Assembly: GCA_963969595.1 (NCBI GenBank)
Contig: OZ018413.1
Span: forward strand, 11,336,211 to 11,400,210
From: Neckera pumila
Lineage: Eukaryota; Streptophyta; Bryopsida; Hypnales; Neckeraceae
Direction of reading: 5' to 3'
Length of the DNA: 64,000 nt
This document shows, piece after piece, positions 34,801-50,244 of the stretch. The notes under the pieces are model-generated. The model searched no databases. It was not told the origin of the DNA and worked only from the letters and a program-made list of their open reading frames with translations. Position numbers and translations under genes: made by a program. Every line of letters begins with the position of its first letter. The first letter of the stretch is position 1.

Positions 34801-35539
34801 TTTGTCCCTCTACTTGTTTGTTTCAGGGATTAGGTCCATGGTTTGCCATGGCCGTGTCAAGTCTGTGCTAGCTGCGGCCCATGAAGGAGATGGATGTGAT
34901 ATTCAGGAGAAACCAGAACATCATCCATCCACCAGAGAAACCAGAACATCATCCAACGCACCGCTCTCTCACCACCAGAGCGGCGAGCCCTGTTCACACG
35001 GCCATCCGCAACAGCATTGGTCCCTCCGTGGCTGGCGACGCGCCTCGTTTTCTGTGGCCACAAATCCCCAGCACCAGTAGCGCGGTCGGTCGCAACGACG
35101 AGCCCGTTCTGATGCTGCCACGGATTCAGATGCCAAAGGTGTCGGCTCTGATAGTCTGATTCAGCCGTTAGTTGGCAGCAGCCGGAAAGTTCATCAGTTC
35201 ATCACAAGCTGCAATCGGCGCAAGGGAATGCGTGGCGACCGCACAACAAGCCGTTCAGTTCAATTGCTTTGGGGTCCCACGGACGTCACGACTGACCCCT
35301 ACAATCCTACGGTACAAGACTTCCCCTTCCTCCTCTCACTCCTCGTGTTGTTCAACTTCATTGCACTTCTCTCGTTGCTGCACAGAGAAAGAGCGGTGGG
35401 AGTTTCAGTGCGAGTGGCTCCGAATGAACGATTGGGAAGCGGTTGCGACGTTCACGAGACGTTGTGGACAGGGTTTTTTCAACTGCGAGTAGATTGAAAA
35501 TTGGTTTTGGCATTGTTGTTTTTTGGATTTGAATTAAAG
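34801..35539. other. Upstream region of the OPR-like gene
   Basis: GC-richer than the repeats to its left and probably promoter plus 5' UTR. Overlapping plus-strand frames exist (34775-35159 and 35172-35497) but show no domain. A 19-base word, GAAACCAGAACATCATCCA, occurs twice at about 34910 and 34940. Confidence 0.5.
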
Positions 35540-39235
<3,696 letters not shown>

Positions 39236-42200
39236 GAATAGTGAGTGATTACCAACTTGACGATTGCGCCCTGTGTTAGTTTCTTTTTTTCTGCACATTT
39301 GTATAGTGATTTTTTCCAGGAAATGAGGGGGGAGGGAAGGATATTCTTCTTTGTTATTGATGTTATTACTGTTGGTGTAGCACTTCGCAAGCATGAGAAT
39401 TGAGTTGTAACATCTTTGATAAATAGAGGTTCACTGGAGTCTTGAGTGGACATCTCATGTTGTGCAATTTTATCCCGCTCGTTTGTTTCAAATACCGCGA
39501 TGTGCACCTCACTTCCTCATTCAAAAGATGAGGAATGGTGGAAACCTCTAAATATCTCGTTCAATCTGAAGATTGAACTGAACAACCAATGTTCTTTCTA
39601 TATTAACCTCTAAATGCCCAAGGCACCAAAATCTGGTGTTTGCAAAACTTTGAAGTAAAACAAAACCTAATGAAGTTGCTATTTTTAGTAGTTTATATTT
39701 TTAGAAAGTTTTTCTTGAAGTCTAATTTTAGCACCAAAAATCTGATCTTGAAAATAAATGATAGTGATTTTTCTATTCAAATTTTTGTACAAGGGTACCC
39801 ATTGCAATCTTGACTTCCCGTAGTGTTGAGAGCTCTTGAAAATGAGCCTCAAATACACTAGATCTTGAAGAAAAAATCACATTCAAAATTCATTTAAAAA
39901 AATTGTAGAGTAGATTTAAGAAGCCATAAATTGATCAGGGTTATACAAATTAGGCCCTTTAACCTCATATTTTTTGATCACTAACTTTTTAAATTTGATT
40001 TGTGTAAAGAAGATTGAAAGATTTTTGCAATTTTAGCACCCTCATAGTCAAACATTATAATCTTTCACTCCATAAGTGATATTGTTGTGTTATCTTTTCC
40101 TATGAGATCTCTAACATGTCTAGTTTGAATTTGTACGGTTACAATTAAAAAAAAATTGATACGGAGTACAACTTATCAAAATGTTGGCATTTTGTTCAAT
40201 TTAGAGCAAATTCCAGGAAGCCCAAAACAGACCTTGGGCATTTAGGGGTTAATACAATCAAACCTCTAGTGACACGCTCTATAATCGCACATTCCATATA
40301 ATCCTCTGAATCTCATGTATGCACTTCCAAATGTCCTGTTGAAGCAGCTACGTTACGAGAGGCTTTTCAAGTAAGGTCCTTGCTCAAACTTCCTCCAATC
40401 TAGCTTCTGTCATGTGGTGTAGTCATGTGTAAAAAGCCTCTGCCTCTTAGGTCCAGAGCCAACAACCTATAAACCTTGCATATTTTGTGTTTCTGGGTCA
40501 TGCCATTTTCTAATATCTCACATATTTGCTCTTGGATTGCAAGTTGACATCTATAGTAGGGGTTCTCAATCATCAATTATTTTGTCACTGAAGTGAGGAT
40601 TGTGTCTGAGGATTATGCTGGGGAGTATACCAGGGTTGGATTGGTGGTTGCAGACTTACCTATGATGCAACAAGTCACATAATCATTGGACCGTCATCAT
40701 TGCAAGTAGTTGCGATTGGTTGCATTACTCAAATTTGAGAGTTATCAATGGCATTCACAAATAGGAATTCTAAAGATAAATGAAACAAACATTTACAAGA
40801 GGTCTTGACCATTCTAATAAAACTACAAAATGACACAATATCTTATTGTAGCGCAGTATTGTACTGGTTTGCTTCACAAGTAACGACGTACTCAAACCTC
40901 TTGTATTTGTATCTATTATGCCAATACAAGGCCTCTTCTTTGGTGCGGACACAATAGTCCTGACCAGATTTGTTGGCTATGCGGAAACGATGATTTTATC
41001 ACCCAAGTAGGTTTAATATCCTAAAACCTCAATAGAGCTAACTTCTATTCTAAAGGCAGACATTAATTGTTGTCCATCCAAATCCTTGATCGAGCATGAT
41101 TGAACAAGGTTTGATCTACAACTGAACCCCGAATTCACAAGAGCTTAGTTTAACTGATAAGCTGCTCGCAAACTCATGAGCAGTAACGCTCATTTAGCTT
41201 CTCTTAAGAATCACTGGTATTGAAGAAATCAAAGCCCCGCTGCAGAAATGTTGCAGCTGACTAGTAAAGGAATAGTTTAGGCTTGCCAAAGCTCAACATT
41301 TCAGTCACGACACTCTCGATTGTGGCCAGAATTTGTACTGCACAAATGCCACAGTTGCAAGGCTTTTGCATTTTTCGGGTTACACTCCCCAGTTTGACTT
41401 GAATGTGGGCAACTGGAACGTGGCTACCTGACATTTGCAGATTGGATTACCAGTATGAAGAGCTTGAGTTCCATTAGTGGACGTCAGAACGGATCGGTGA
41501 TTGTAATCCTTCAATCTTACAAAGGCAGAAAAGGAGCTGCTACAAAGAGGGTGATGAAGCCGCATCCTCTCATTCAATTCGAAGTCATTCTCTAACGAGT
41601 GTCTCGCAAGCTATTAAACTGATTCTATGTGTGCATTCACCAATGATTCATTTACTCACTGTGACGCCCACTATTGAAAATTCAATCTTTTACGAATACA
41701 ATATAATCTGAAACTCTCCAGCACAGGTCCGTCGAGGTTCAGCTGAACCGCATCACCAGTGGACGTTGTAACTGTCGAAGAAAGCGGTTGCAAACTCTCC
41801 CCACCGCCCACAAATCCAAGCCCGCCAGCTGCACCTCTCCACCTTTCACCTCCACCCCTTTCATCAATTGCCTTTCGTCTCTCTGCCGGCCGGCTCCACT
41901 TCCACTTCCACGCTCCTTTCACAGGAGAACAATCCAAAATGTCCATCGATGGAATGTTCATAAAAGAAATTCCATAGTCAATGTGCGACGGCGATAGAAT
42001 AGAATAGGACACACTAAAATACACTAGCAAAAGAATTTGCACACAAAAAGAAGATTTGTCGAAATTACATTTGGGACTTCTCCTGTGATTGCATCCTCCA
42101 TGAGCTAAATAGGCAAATGTCCAGCGGTAATAGAATAGGATACCCTAATTTAGTTCCATTAAAAAATTTGCACACAAAGGTCATTGTCCAATTTCCACAT

Positions 42201-42311
42201 TTGGGATTAATGTTCTCCTGTTCTTGCAACCTCCGGTAACTCAATCCTCAGTGACACTCGATTCCAAATTCGGGAAGAATTTCCATTCCATTCAGAGATT
42301 GAAGTACCGTG
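39236..42311. other. Intergenic, repeats, no gene
   Basis: It contains the 3' flank of the OPR-like gene, one TTAA element at 39603-40252, and AT-rich DNA. From about 41900 it contains reverse-oriented copies of a repeat that also lies in intron 1 of the next gene. Frames at 41671-42042 are shadows of low-complexity GC-rich sequence. Confidence 0.6.
39603..40252. mobile_element. TTAA-family element (CTAAATGCC type), 650 bp
   Basis: The ends read inward are TTAACCTCTAAATGCCCAAG and TTAACCCCTAAATGCCCAAG, one mismatch over 20 bases. It is the best-preserved copy of this subgroup and a close relative of 31432-32053. No coding capacity. Confidence 0.85.
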
Positions 42312-45300
42312 ATGGAGGAGCCTGCGAAAGCTGCGGAAAATTTCCATGATGCTTCCCGGGAGACTTCGCCAGCTCGAGGTCCTCATCTTCCGAAAATCCA
42401 AGTGAAGTCGCAGAACCCCATTTCGAGCAAACCCAGTACCGTTGTGGGATCCTCTCCGAAGTTGGTTGAGCGACTGCGAGGAGGCGCAGGGGCTATGAAA
42501 TCGCCAAGAGAGGCGAACTCTCCCAAGTCTGCCAAGTCTCCCAAGTCTCTCAAGTCTCCCAAGTCTCCTAGGGCTCCCAAGACGCCTGTGCGTTCTCCGA
42601 AGACACCGTCGTTTGTGCCGAAGGACGTGATCACGCCCGTGTTTCCTGCGTCGCCGGAGGACATGGTCGGAGCACAGACGAGCATGGAGACGGGGCTGAC
42701 GTACCCGTATAACGTCTGGGGCCCTGTCACCAAGTATGGATACTTGGACGACGTCACACCGACTTGGGTTCAGAGACATCACTTCCAAGGCAAGCATGTG
42801 AGTGTCCCAATGGAAATTGTCTCAACACTGGGAGAAATTCCAATAATGGAAATTGTACAAAATCATGCCTTTCAATTCTGCGTCCAACTTCCAGTTTTCA
42901 TGTATCCTGGTATATCCTATTCTATCATCACTGGACAGTGACTATGAAACTCTTCAAAAAAATTGGATTTCTCCTGTGATTGGCGTGCCGGAGTTTTTCT
43001 ACGACTAAGTGCCGCATAGACAGCATGCGCAACACCAACATCACAAGAGAAATCCAATATGGAAATTCAGAAATGTCCTTCAATTCTATGTTCAAATTCC
43101 ATTTCTAGTGTATCTTAGTGTATCCTATTCGACCATCACCGGATATTGGCTTCCAGAGTTTTATAGATGCATATTTTGGATTTTTCATGTTTTTGGCGCG
43201 CTGGGTTTTTTCTACAAACCAACACTACAGGAGAAATCCAATATGGAAATTGGAGAAATGTTCTTTTGTGTCTAATTCATTCGTAATGTAGCCTAGTGTA
43301 TTCTATTCAATCCTCAGTAGGCATTGACTATGGAATTTTTCACAGTATTCTATAGATGGACATTTTGGATTGCTCCTGTGAAGTGGATCTGGTGGGTTTT
43401 CAATCAATCATATCTGGAAATGGGGCAAAGTTAGAACTTTAATAACTCCGTCTCGTGAGTCTCGCCGGAGATTTCTCGAAGATATGCGACGGGGAGTTCC
43501 TCTGGGATTGCAGTGAGCTTGTCGAAAACTAAGCTTCAGTCTTGTTTCTCTGGAATCTCTGGACTGCATTGTTATCTACTGGCACAAGAAATGGAGGGTA
43601 CGTAGGGTAGCAAGATCAATGCAAACGTTTCTCAGCATTCTTTCGATCGATCGGAAGGGATTGTGTTTGGAGTGTGAGAGTTGTGGTTCTTTACAAGGAG
43701 GGCAAATTTTCTAAAATGAGTCTTTGAAATACTCTAAATGAGTATGAGTATTGCTCACGAGAATTTGGGGCTTAGAAACACACAACTGAACTTGATATGC
43801 AACATGGAATTGGAAAGGTGGAAGAGAATTTCGGAGTATCGCAACTTTCGTTAACTAGGCACAATTCTGGGCCCTAAAATTTGCGACATTCATCTGCACA
43901 AATCTCTAGAAACTAGGGACTGGTATAGATTGAAATGTTGGCAATGCATCTTCAAATGTGCCAAAGTCGTGAAATTCTACCAATTTAAAAAAAATGGACA
44001 TTGGATTGAAATTGTGCACTTTGACACTCCTGCTCTTCTTCATTAAGGGTTGATGAATTGGGTTTCGGCCAGTTTGTAAACAGCGAAAGACTCGTTGATG
44101 ATGAGTGAATAGGAGAAGGGGAGAGTGCAATTCGTGAGTCAGTCCTCCCGAATTTTTACCAATTAGAGCTTCGAAATTGAAGAATTAGTGGTTTATATAC
44201 TGGGGTGATTGCTTGTAGGACAAACTGGCAAAGAAGAGGATACACGCCCGCCGCTTCAGTCACTTGCGCTACCCGGCGTACAAGGAGATCATTGAGCCCG
44301 AAGAGAAGACTTGTGCCTCCTACTTGGATCCCAAGCGGAAGGAGTTTTGGCGTACCGACGTGCTGAATGTCTTGAACAGAGAAATGAAAGCCAAGAAGGA
44401 TCGATACAAGGTTAGTCGTTACCCATTCTAATAAGCTTCCATGGATCATTCACCAAATCCTATACTCATCCTCCGTGAGCACAAGGGAGTTTTAAGAGTT
44501 TACCACCATGGTTTAATAGAGATGGATAACTCCGTGTCATTTCCTCAGTCCCTGCTAATCTCTAATAACTCCCTTGTTGGAGAGTGCAAAGAATTCGAGA
44601 AACAGAACCGAATTAACGTGAGACTGAATGTGCGAGCAGAGGCTTCTAGAGCATCTGGGCAGCGAGGAGGAGTCTCGCAAGAGTGAGTTGCGAAGGGACA
44701 GGGAAGACAGATGGCAGGCGTTCCAGGACTACGACAAGAATGTGAAGTGGTACCCGGGGTTCCGAAACAACCAGTCAGGGGTGAAGTACAACATCATCAC
44801 CAAGGTCCCCACGGACGAATACGAGGAGAAGCGCGTCAACGCCGAGAATATGAAAAAAAGGCAAGAAGATAGCTGCATTTGTAACACATTTAGAACGCAC
44901 CTCAATTGCATAAATTTCTACTAGAAAAGCAGTTTCCAGCACACCCGTACTGCATAAACCTGTCGACCGGTAATTCATTTTAAAACTCACACCTACTGCA
45001 TAAATTTTTGGACTCGTAACTCGAATTTCAAGATCACCCATACTGCATAAATTTGTTGACAGAAAACTCAATTTCCAGCGCACCCGAACTGCATAAATTT
45101 GTTGACTCGTAAACTCAGTTTCAAGCACACCCCAACTGCTTAAATTTGTGAACTAAGAACTCAGTTTCAAACACACCCCTACTGCATAAATTTGTGGACT
45201 AGAAAATTAGTACAAGCACACCCCTACTGCATACCTTAGTTGCCTGTAACTCATTTCCAAGCACACCCATACTGCATCAATTTGTTGACAGGAATATGAT

Positions 45301-45684
45301 ATCAAGCACACCCCTACTGCATTCATAAATTTGTTGACTAGAATATTCCTTAATTTTCAAATCCACCCCGAGTTTTCAAATCTGTTTGCTTGGAAACTCA
45401 TAATTCTCAAACACTCCTAATTCAATGGCATGTATGGTTTCAGATACATGCTAGCGAAGCGCGGCTTGTACATTCAGGAGCGTATGAGTGGCGCTCGCCC
45501 TTTCGACATCATCAGCTGGCGCAAGATCCCCAAGTGCCGGGAGCTTCCCGAGTGGCCGGAAGACATCGGGCCTCCTCCAGGACCCCGACACGACGAGAAC
45601 ATGATCCCTTTGAACGCGTCCAAGGGCGCCTTGTCCTTCGCTCTGCCCTTCGGACCCTTCGGCACCCTCGCCAGCGGAAGATAA
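42312..45684 (+). CDS. Unrecognised 379-aa protein with SPK-rich N-terminus
   Basis: Four exons: 42312-42797, 44219-44410, 44640-44860 and 45444-45684, 1140 bases in total including TAA. Introns 1 and 2 are GT-AG; intron 3 begins GCAAGA, a GC-AG intron, because only this joins KKR to YMLAKRGLY. Residues about 35-100 are basic and rich in Ser-Pro-Lys units (SPKSAKSPKSLKSPKSPRAP), likely proline-directed phosphorylation sites. Residues 163-300 are strongly charged and helix-prone (DKLAKKRIHARRFSHLRYPA; EESRKSELRRDREDRWQAFQ), followed by NNQSGVKYNIITKV and a Pro/Gly-rich C-terminus. There is no transmembrane segment or targeting peptide. I do not recognise the family. The composition and the YNIIT-type motif recall axonemal or microtubule-associated proteins, which would suit a plant with swimming sperm, but this is a guess. 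Confidence 0.78.
42800..43390 (+). repeat. Diverged ~100-bp intronic repeats, inverted copies upstream of exon 1
   Basis: About three direct copies in intron 1 (near 42905, 43110 and 43290) share ATCCTATTC, ATCACCGG or a variant, and TTTTGGATTTCTCCTGTGA or a variant. Reverse-complement copies lie at about 41915-42030 and 42065-42140, upstream of exon 1. Exon 1 is thus bracketed by inverted copies. Confidence 0.65.
44895..45345 (+). repeat. Intronic minisatellite, ~48-bp units
   Basis: About nine degenerate units share ACTGCATAAATTTGTTGAC and AACTCAATTTCAAGCACACC or close variants. They fill most of intron 3 of the 379-residue protein gene. Confidence 0.85.
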
Positions 45685-45954
45685 ATAACAGACAAGTTTC
45701 AAATAATCTCTCACTGACGAGGAGTAACTGGTATAACATATAACTCTAATCCCCTTTATATGACACCCTCCAACATGACAAATTTTATATTGTGACAAGA
45801 TTCTTTGGAAATGGATGTCCCTTATACTCAATACTGTGACTATCACATTCACTAATGGGACCTCAGGAGACAAACAAACAAATGTGATACGGTAATATAT
45901 AGAAGTGTGTACTTAACTGTTGTGTCTAGGACAACAGATGTGATGTCACTGAAT

Positions 45955-46356
45955 TAAGGTAGAAGCACTAGTAGTCAATCATTTAAGGAGTTTTGGAGCA
46001 AATTGTATGCAACATGAGGTGGTGGAAATTTTTCCCATGTAGAGAGATAGGAAATATGGAGATTGCAAAATTTTCAGAATTTCATTTCCAAAATTGAAAT
46101 TACAGTGAATTTTGGGGGCCCAAAAGTGCATTTCACTAGTAGTCAATGTCTAGAGTCTTCCAATTCTGATCATTCAGGATGCTCACTACTTTGGGACATG
46201 TGTCCTAACCATATTAGTCCCAACTTTGAAAAGGACAGAAAAACAACATTCCAAGCCTGGTTTCCAATCTAAGGTTGAAAATAGCACAACCTACAAGTTG
46301 GGTACTGGATGCAGTCTGGGTATTGGGCGCAGTCTACAACTGGTGTTTCTACCTTA
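45955..46356. mobile_element. TAAGGTAG-family MITE, 402 bp
   Basis: The ends read inward are TAAGGTAGAAGCACTAG and TAAGGTAGAAACACCAG, two mismatches over 17 bases. A diverged full-length relative is at 22791-23180. No coding capacity. Confidence 0.8.
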
Positions 46357-46439
46357 GCAGCACCAATTGAAATTAGTAGAAATAAGTACGCATGGCATCT
46401 ACGGTCACATACTTGGGAGTTGGTACACAACATTAAGCT

Positions 46440-46694
46440 TACACAAAATAGTGAAATTAGGTTGCCCCACACTAATTTCTTGACAGTCCACACTATAGAA
46501 ATATTCACCTGCTTTTGTACAATGAAGCAATCAATTCAAAGCCAGGTGCATATCTTAGATTTGTGCACCAATTCAAGACTTGATTCAGAGAGTGACATGC
46601 ACCTCCATGTGGAACAAGCATTGATCCATGAGGTAGTTTATCTCAAGTAAGGCAACCTAATTGACAAGGCAACCTAATTTCACTATTTTGTGTA
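46440..46694. mobile_element. 255-bp MITE, TACACAAAATAG family (copy 2)
   Basis: It has the same terminal sequence as the 107-bp copy at 11187, at both ends and in inverted orientation. The GGCAACCTAATT word is repeated at its right end, suggesting a terminal duplication. The interior is longer than and unlike that of copy 1. Confidence 0.85.
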
Positions 46695-47853
46695 GAGATC
46701 TGCTGCCCTCATCCGTACTAGGGAATGGTGGCCGTTGGATTGCTGGATTCTCTGACGGGGTCAGATTTTAGGTGTTGCTACATAGCGAGAATTTTTAAAA
46801 CAAATATGTATGATATGAAATGCCTTCTTTGAATAGACTTAATAGCCCAGCCATAAAGTCCTTAAATATTGCTCCAATTAGGCACTTTTTAGGAACTTCT
46901 TTTGTATAATGCACTTGAATAATTATTCAAAGTATTTGATTTTTGAAATGACAACAAGTCATTGTTGTATGCAATTCAATAACATGGAGTTGGTGCCTCC
47001 CTAAATTTGACTTTTGGTTCCACACATGAAACTTTGAGTGGCATAAATGTTACAAATTTTTTTTTGTTGTACTCAAGGTACAAAAAAAGAGTAAACATTT
47101 CTATACACAACTATAATATGTTATCATTCCAAACAAAGGCAATTACAAGAAACTCTCCTTTTCACAACAAAATTCCAAGGATGAATAGTTGCACTTTTGT
47201 CCTACTAGAAGGATTGTCTATTATCTATTGAACAAAAAACAAGCTTATCGGCATTAAAGGATTAAATTAATTTATAGACCTATAAACAATTGTTGAACAA
47301 GAGGGTAAGACTTCTAATACAGAGATGTGATTGATGTAAGTTAGTGGAATCCTAAATCTAGCTCCTCGGCAAGAAAACTAATACCATTCCAAACATTGTT
47401 GTAGTTGGGACATGTTAATAATGACATCTTCTTTGGGCCATTAAAAGATGTATTATATTTTTAAATCAATTATTCTAAATATATATGCATACGAATCAAC
47501 ATTGGGCATATAATTCTCATGTTTAATTGACCAGGTATTGATAATGTATATTGTGCATGATTAATCAATAGCTTTGAGTCTTGTTGCCAATTACTACTAT
47601 TTTCAATACAAAGCTCTATAAAATATTCCAGTTATATTTTATTGTATTAACACAAAATTGAAAATTAATCTTTCCTTTTTTCTTGATCTACCCTAACTAC
47701 TATACAGATTCATCTCCAAACTGATCTCCACTCCACTCCCAATTTCATTGTTTTGTCACTTCCACATATATTATCAATATAATATGACTCTTTTTTTATT
47801 TCCTAATTCCTAAAACAACAACGCCATCATCAACTATTCATAAAATACGACTT

Positions 47854-47991
47854 AGTTTTAGATGTTAAACATCTAAAACTTTGTTAGAAGGAACATTCTA
47901 TCTACATTCATTATTAACGTAGATAGAATGTTCTTTCTAACAAAGAATATGTAGTCCAAGAGTCATTTGTCTATAGATGGACTCTTGGACT
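47854..47991. repeat. Cluster of three consecutive hairpins
   Basis: First, a near-palindrome of 27 bases at 47854-47880 (AGTTTTAGATGT core). Second, 27-base arms at 47879-47905 and 47919-47945 with one mismatch and a 13-base loop. Third, perfect 12-base arms AGTCCAAGAGTC at 47953-47964 and its complement at 47980-47991. Together they fill 138 bases almost without gaps. Confidence 0.85.
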
Positions 47992-49612
47992 TAAATGTGA
48001 AATCTTTGATGTATAGATTCTTCATGTACACCAATCTATATCAGTAATAAAGTTGGAGTTCCTCCTCAATCTCTTTCTTATTCATTTTCATGTGCTTTTT
48101 CATATTGAGTAGTAGATACTCCTTTTGTAGTAATGATAGATTTTTTTCTACAAGAAGAAAAGCAAAGATAAAGGCATTATAGAAAAAATTCTATGCCAGG
48201 AGTAAAATATGATGAGGGGCTTTTTGCAGAAATCAATGTATAACAATAAGGTCATTCCAAGGCCATCACTAGGATAGAATCTAACCTATAATATGGAAAT
48301 TTAGTTTCTTGTGTCATATGTATTGTATAGTCAGGTCCAACTGAATTACAAATTTTTGGATACTCCTGAGATTAAGAGAACTTTGGGAGGCCCGTGCGTG
48401 CTCAAAAGTGAATGGAATTTTGAATTTTGAATTTTGAATTGCGTTGGAATTACACTAAAATCTATTTCATCATCGTTACAAAAAACAAATCATTTGTAAC
48501 TGAAAATCATATAAGAGTTTGATGTTTTCTATACTCTATGAACTATCTAGTGTTGCCAACATTTGTGAAAATTAAAACTTGTATTCAATGGTACATATAA
48601 GAAATTAACCTTCACGATTGCTTTAAAAATACTTAATTTCATACCACTTGAAATGCTTGTATGATTTCTTTCTTCTTTTTCATCCAAATGCAAAAAAAGT
48701 TTGACTATCTTCCAAAGAATCTCTATGAAATGGTAGATAGTGTATAAAAGGAATCCAAATTGTTGTATGATTTCAATTATTCATTTTTCACTTGTTATGA
48801 AGTTGAAGTGCACTTCGTTGCAATTCCAACACAATTTGCGGTTTCAAAATCGGTTCATTTTCTAGCATACTAGAGCTTCCTAAAGTTGTTGAACTTTTTA
48901 GTGAACACTCTATGAAAAATTCGTAAATGAGCTGCTTGTTTGTACAATGGACAATATGGTGGGACTTTGAACAAATAAATTCTGAAAATAAATTGGTTCT
49001 AAAAGAAAGAGCTGGAGTTATTTTTTTCTCTCTCTCATCCTTGGTAAAAAAGACAGGTAATAGAAATTTTTTGTAATGAACAAAATGAATAAATGGATGA
49101 GATCACATTTGAATTCCTAGTTTCAAGGTAAATCCTTGTAACATGTTCAAAGCCCTAAATCTATATCACAAAATGTATAAAAGACAACTGAGGTGAAAAC
49201 ACTTAAAGTTCTCCGTATATCCATTCTTAACATTTAGACTTCTATTGAAAATGTCCTCAAAAGTGCAATTAAACCATTCCCATATTTAATTGCGATTAGT
49301 GGACTGTTGATTTTCTAAATTTCGGTATTATGATCAGGCTGTGTGACAGACCCGAGGATAGTTCAATAAAATTCATAGTAATTACATATCTTATCCAAAA
49401 ATTATAATTTAAGAAAAAAGTTATGATTTTAACTACTAATACTACAACAATGTTTTGTTTTCTTGAAAAAGATGCCTCCAATTGTGCTGAATTGATTAAT
49501 TTGACGTTTTGGGGTGTTTTTACCTTATTACAAATTTTCTGGCGTTGGGGGAAGTAACCTACTATAGCTATAGAATCTGAAGAGCTGGCAAATCTACAAT
49601 TCCTTGCGGGTT

Positions 49613-49858
49613 ACTAGGGTTTTAGGGTTTTAGGGTTTATGCTCTCCCTCTCTCTCTCCGCTTCTCCTGCAGTGGAAACGCAAGTTTCGTCAGTGCTGCT
49701 TCATCTTCATCAGCTCGATTTTTTCAGACGAGATGACTAGGGTTTTAGGGTTTTAGGGTTTATGCTCTCCCTCTCTCTCTCCGCTTCTCCTGTGTGGAAA
49801 CGCAAGTTTCGTCAGTGCTGCTTCATCTTCATCAGCTCGATTTTTTCAGACGAGATGA
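49613..49858 (+). promoter_or_regulatory. Tandem duplicated telo-box and CT-rich promoter segment
   Basis: A segment of about 123 bases occurs twice in tandem (about 49613-49735 and 49736-49858). Each copy has GTTTTAGGGTTTTAGGG, then CTCTCCCTCTCTCTC, then AAACGCAAGTTTCGTCAGTG and on to CAGACGAGATGA. The copies differ mainly at CTGCAGTGG versus CTGTGTGG. Telo-box words (AAACCCTAA on the other strand) are common in promoters of plant ribosome and translation genes. The segment lies about 400 bases before the start codon of the DEAD-box-like gene. Confidence 0.75.
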
Positions 49859-50244
49859 AGCTCACTTGAATCCGCATCCAAGGTACGGCAGCACTGCACG
49901 CACATTTTTCTTGTTTAGCTTCAAGGAATAACGAATTGTCACACGTATAGCTGCAAGTCTCCTTACTAATTCTGCATTTTTTTTCCAATGCCTGTTTTCG
50001 ATTGCATTTCTCTTTTCATTGCTTCAAATTGAATTCCGGAATGTAGACTTTGCTTTTCATTTACGATGTTTGCACTTCGTGGAGACGATGGCCTTGGACC
50101 TGGCGTACGCATTTAAGTTCATAGCATTTGCGCAATTGTCTAATCTCTGACTGAACGAAAAGGTTCTTCGATTTCGGCGTATTGAGGGCAAAGGTGTCTG
50201 CGCAGTGAAAGGAAGCGCGAAGCCAGAAGAGTCGCTTTGTAGAG

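Larger units (their letters stand above)
45685..49612. other. Intergenic, repeats, no gene
   Basis: It holds two MITEs (45955 and 46440), a cluster of hairpins at 47854-47991 and a repeat near 49200-49530 that is paralogous to 56530-57180. The rest is AT-rich with no recognised gene. Confidence 0.6.

Noticed and set aside
42207..42797. Minus-strand frames of 196 and 124 codons
   Set aside because: Shadows of the SPK-rich exon 1, caused by its repetitive codons.
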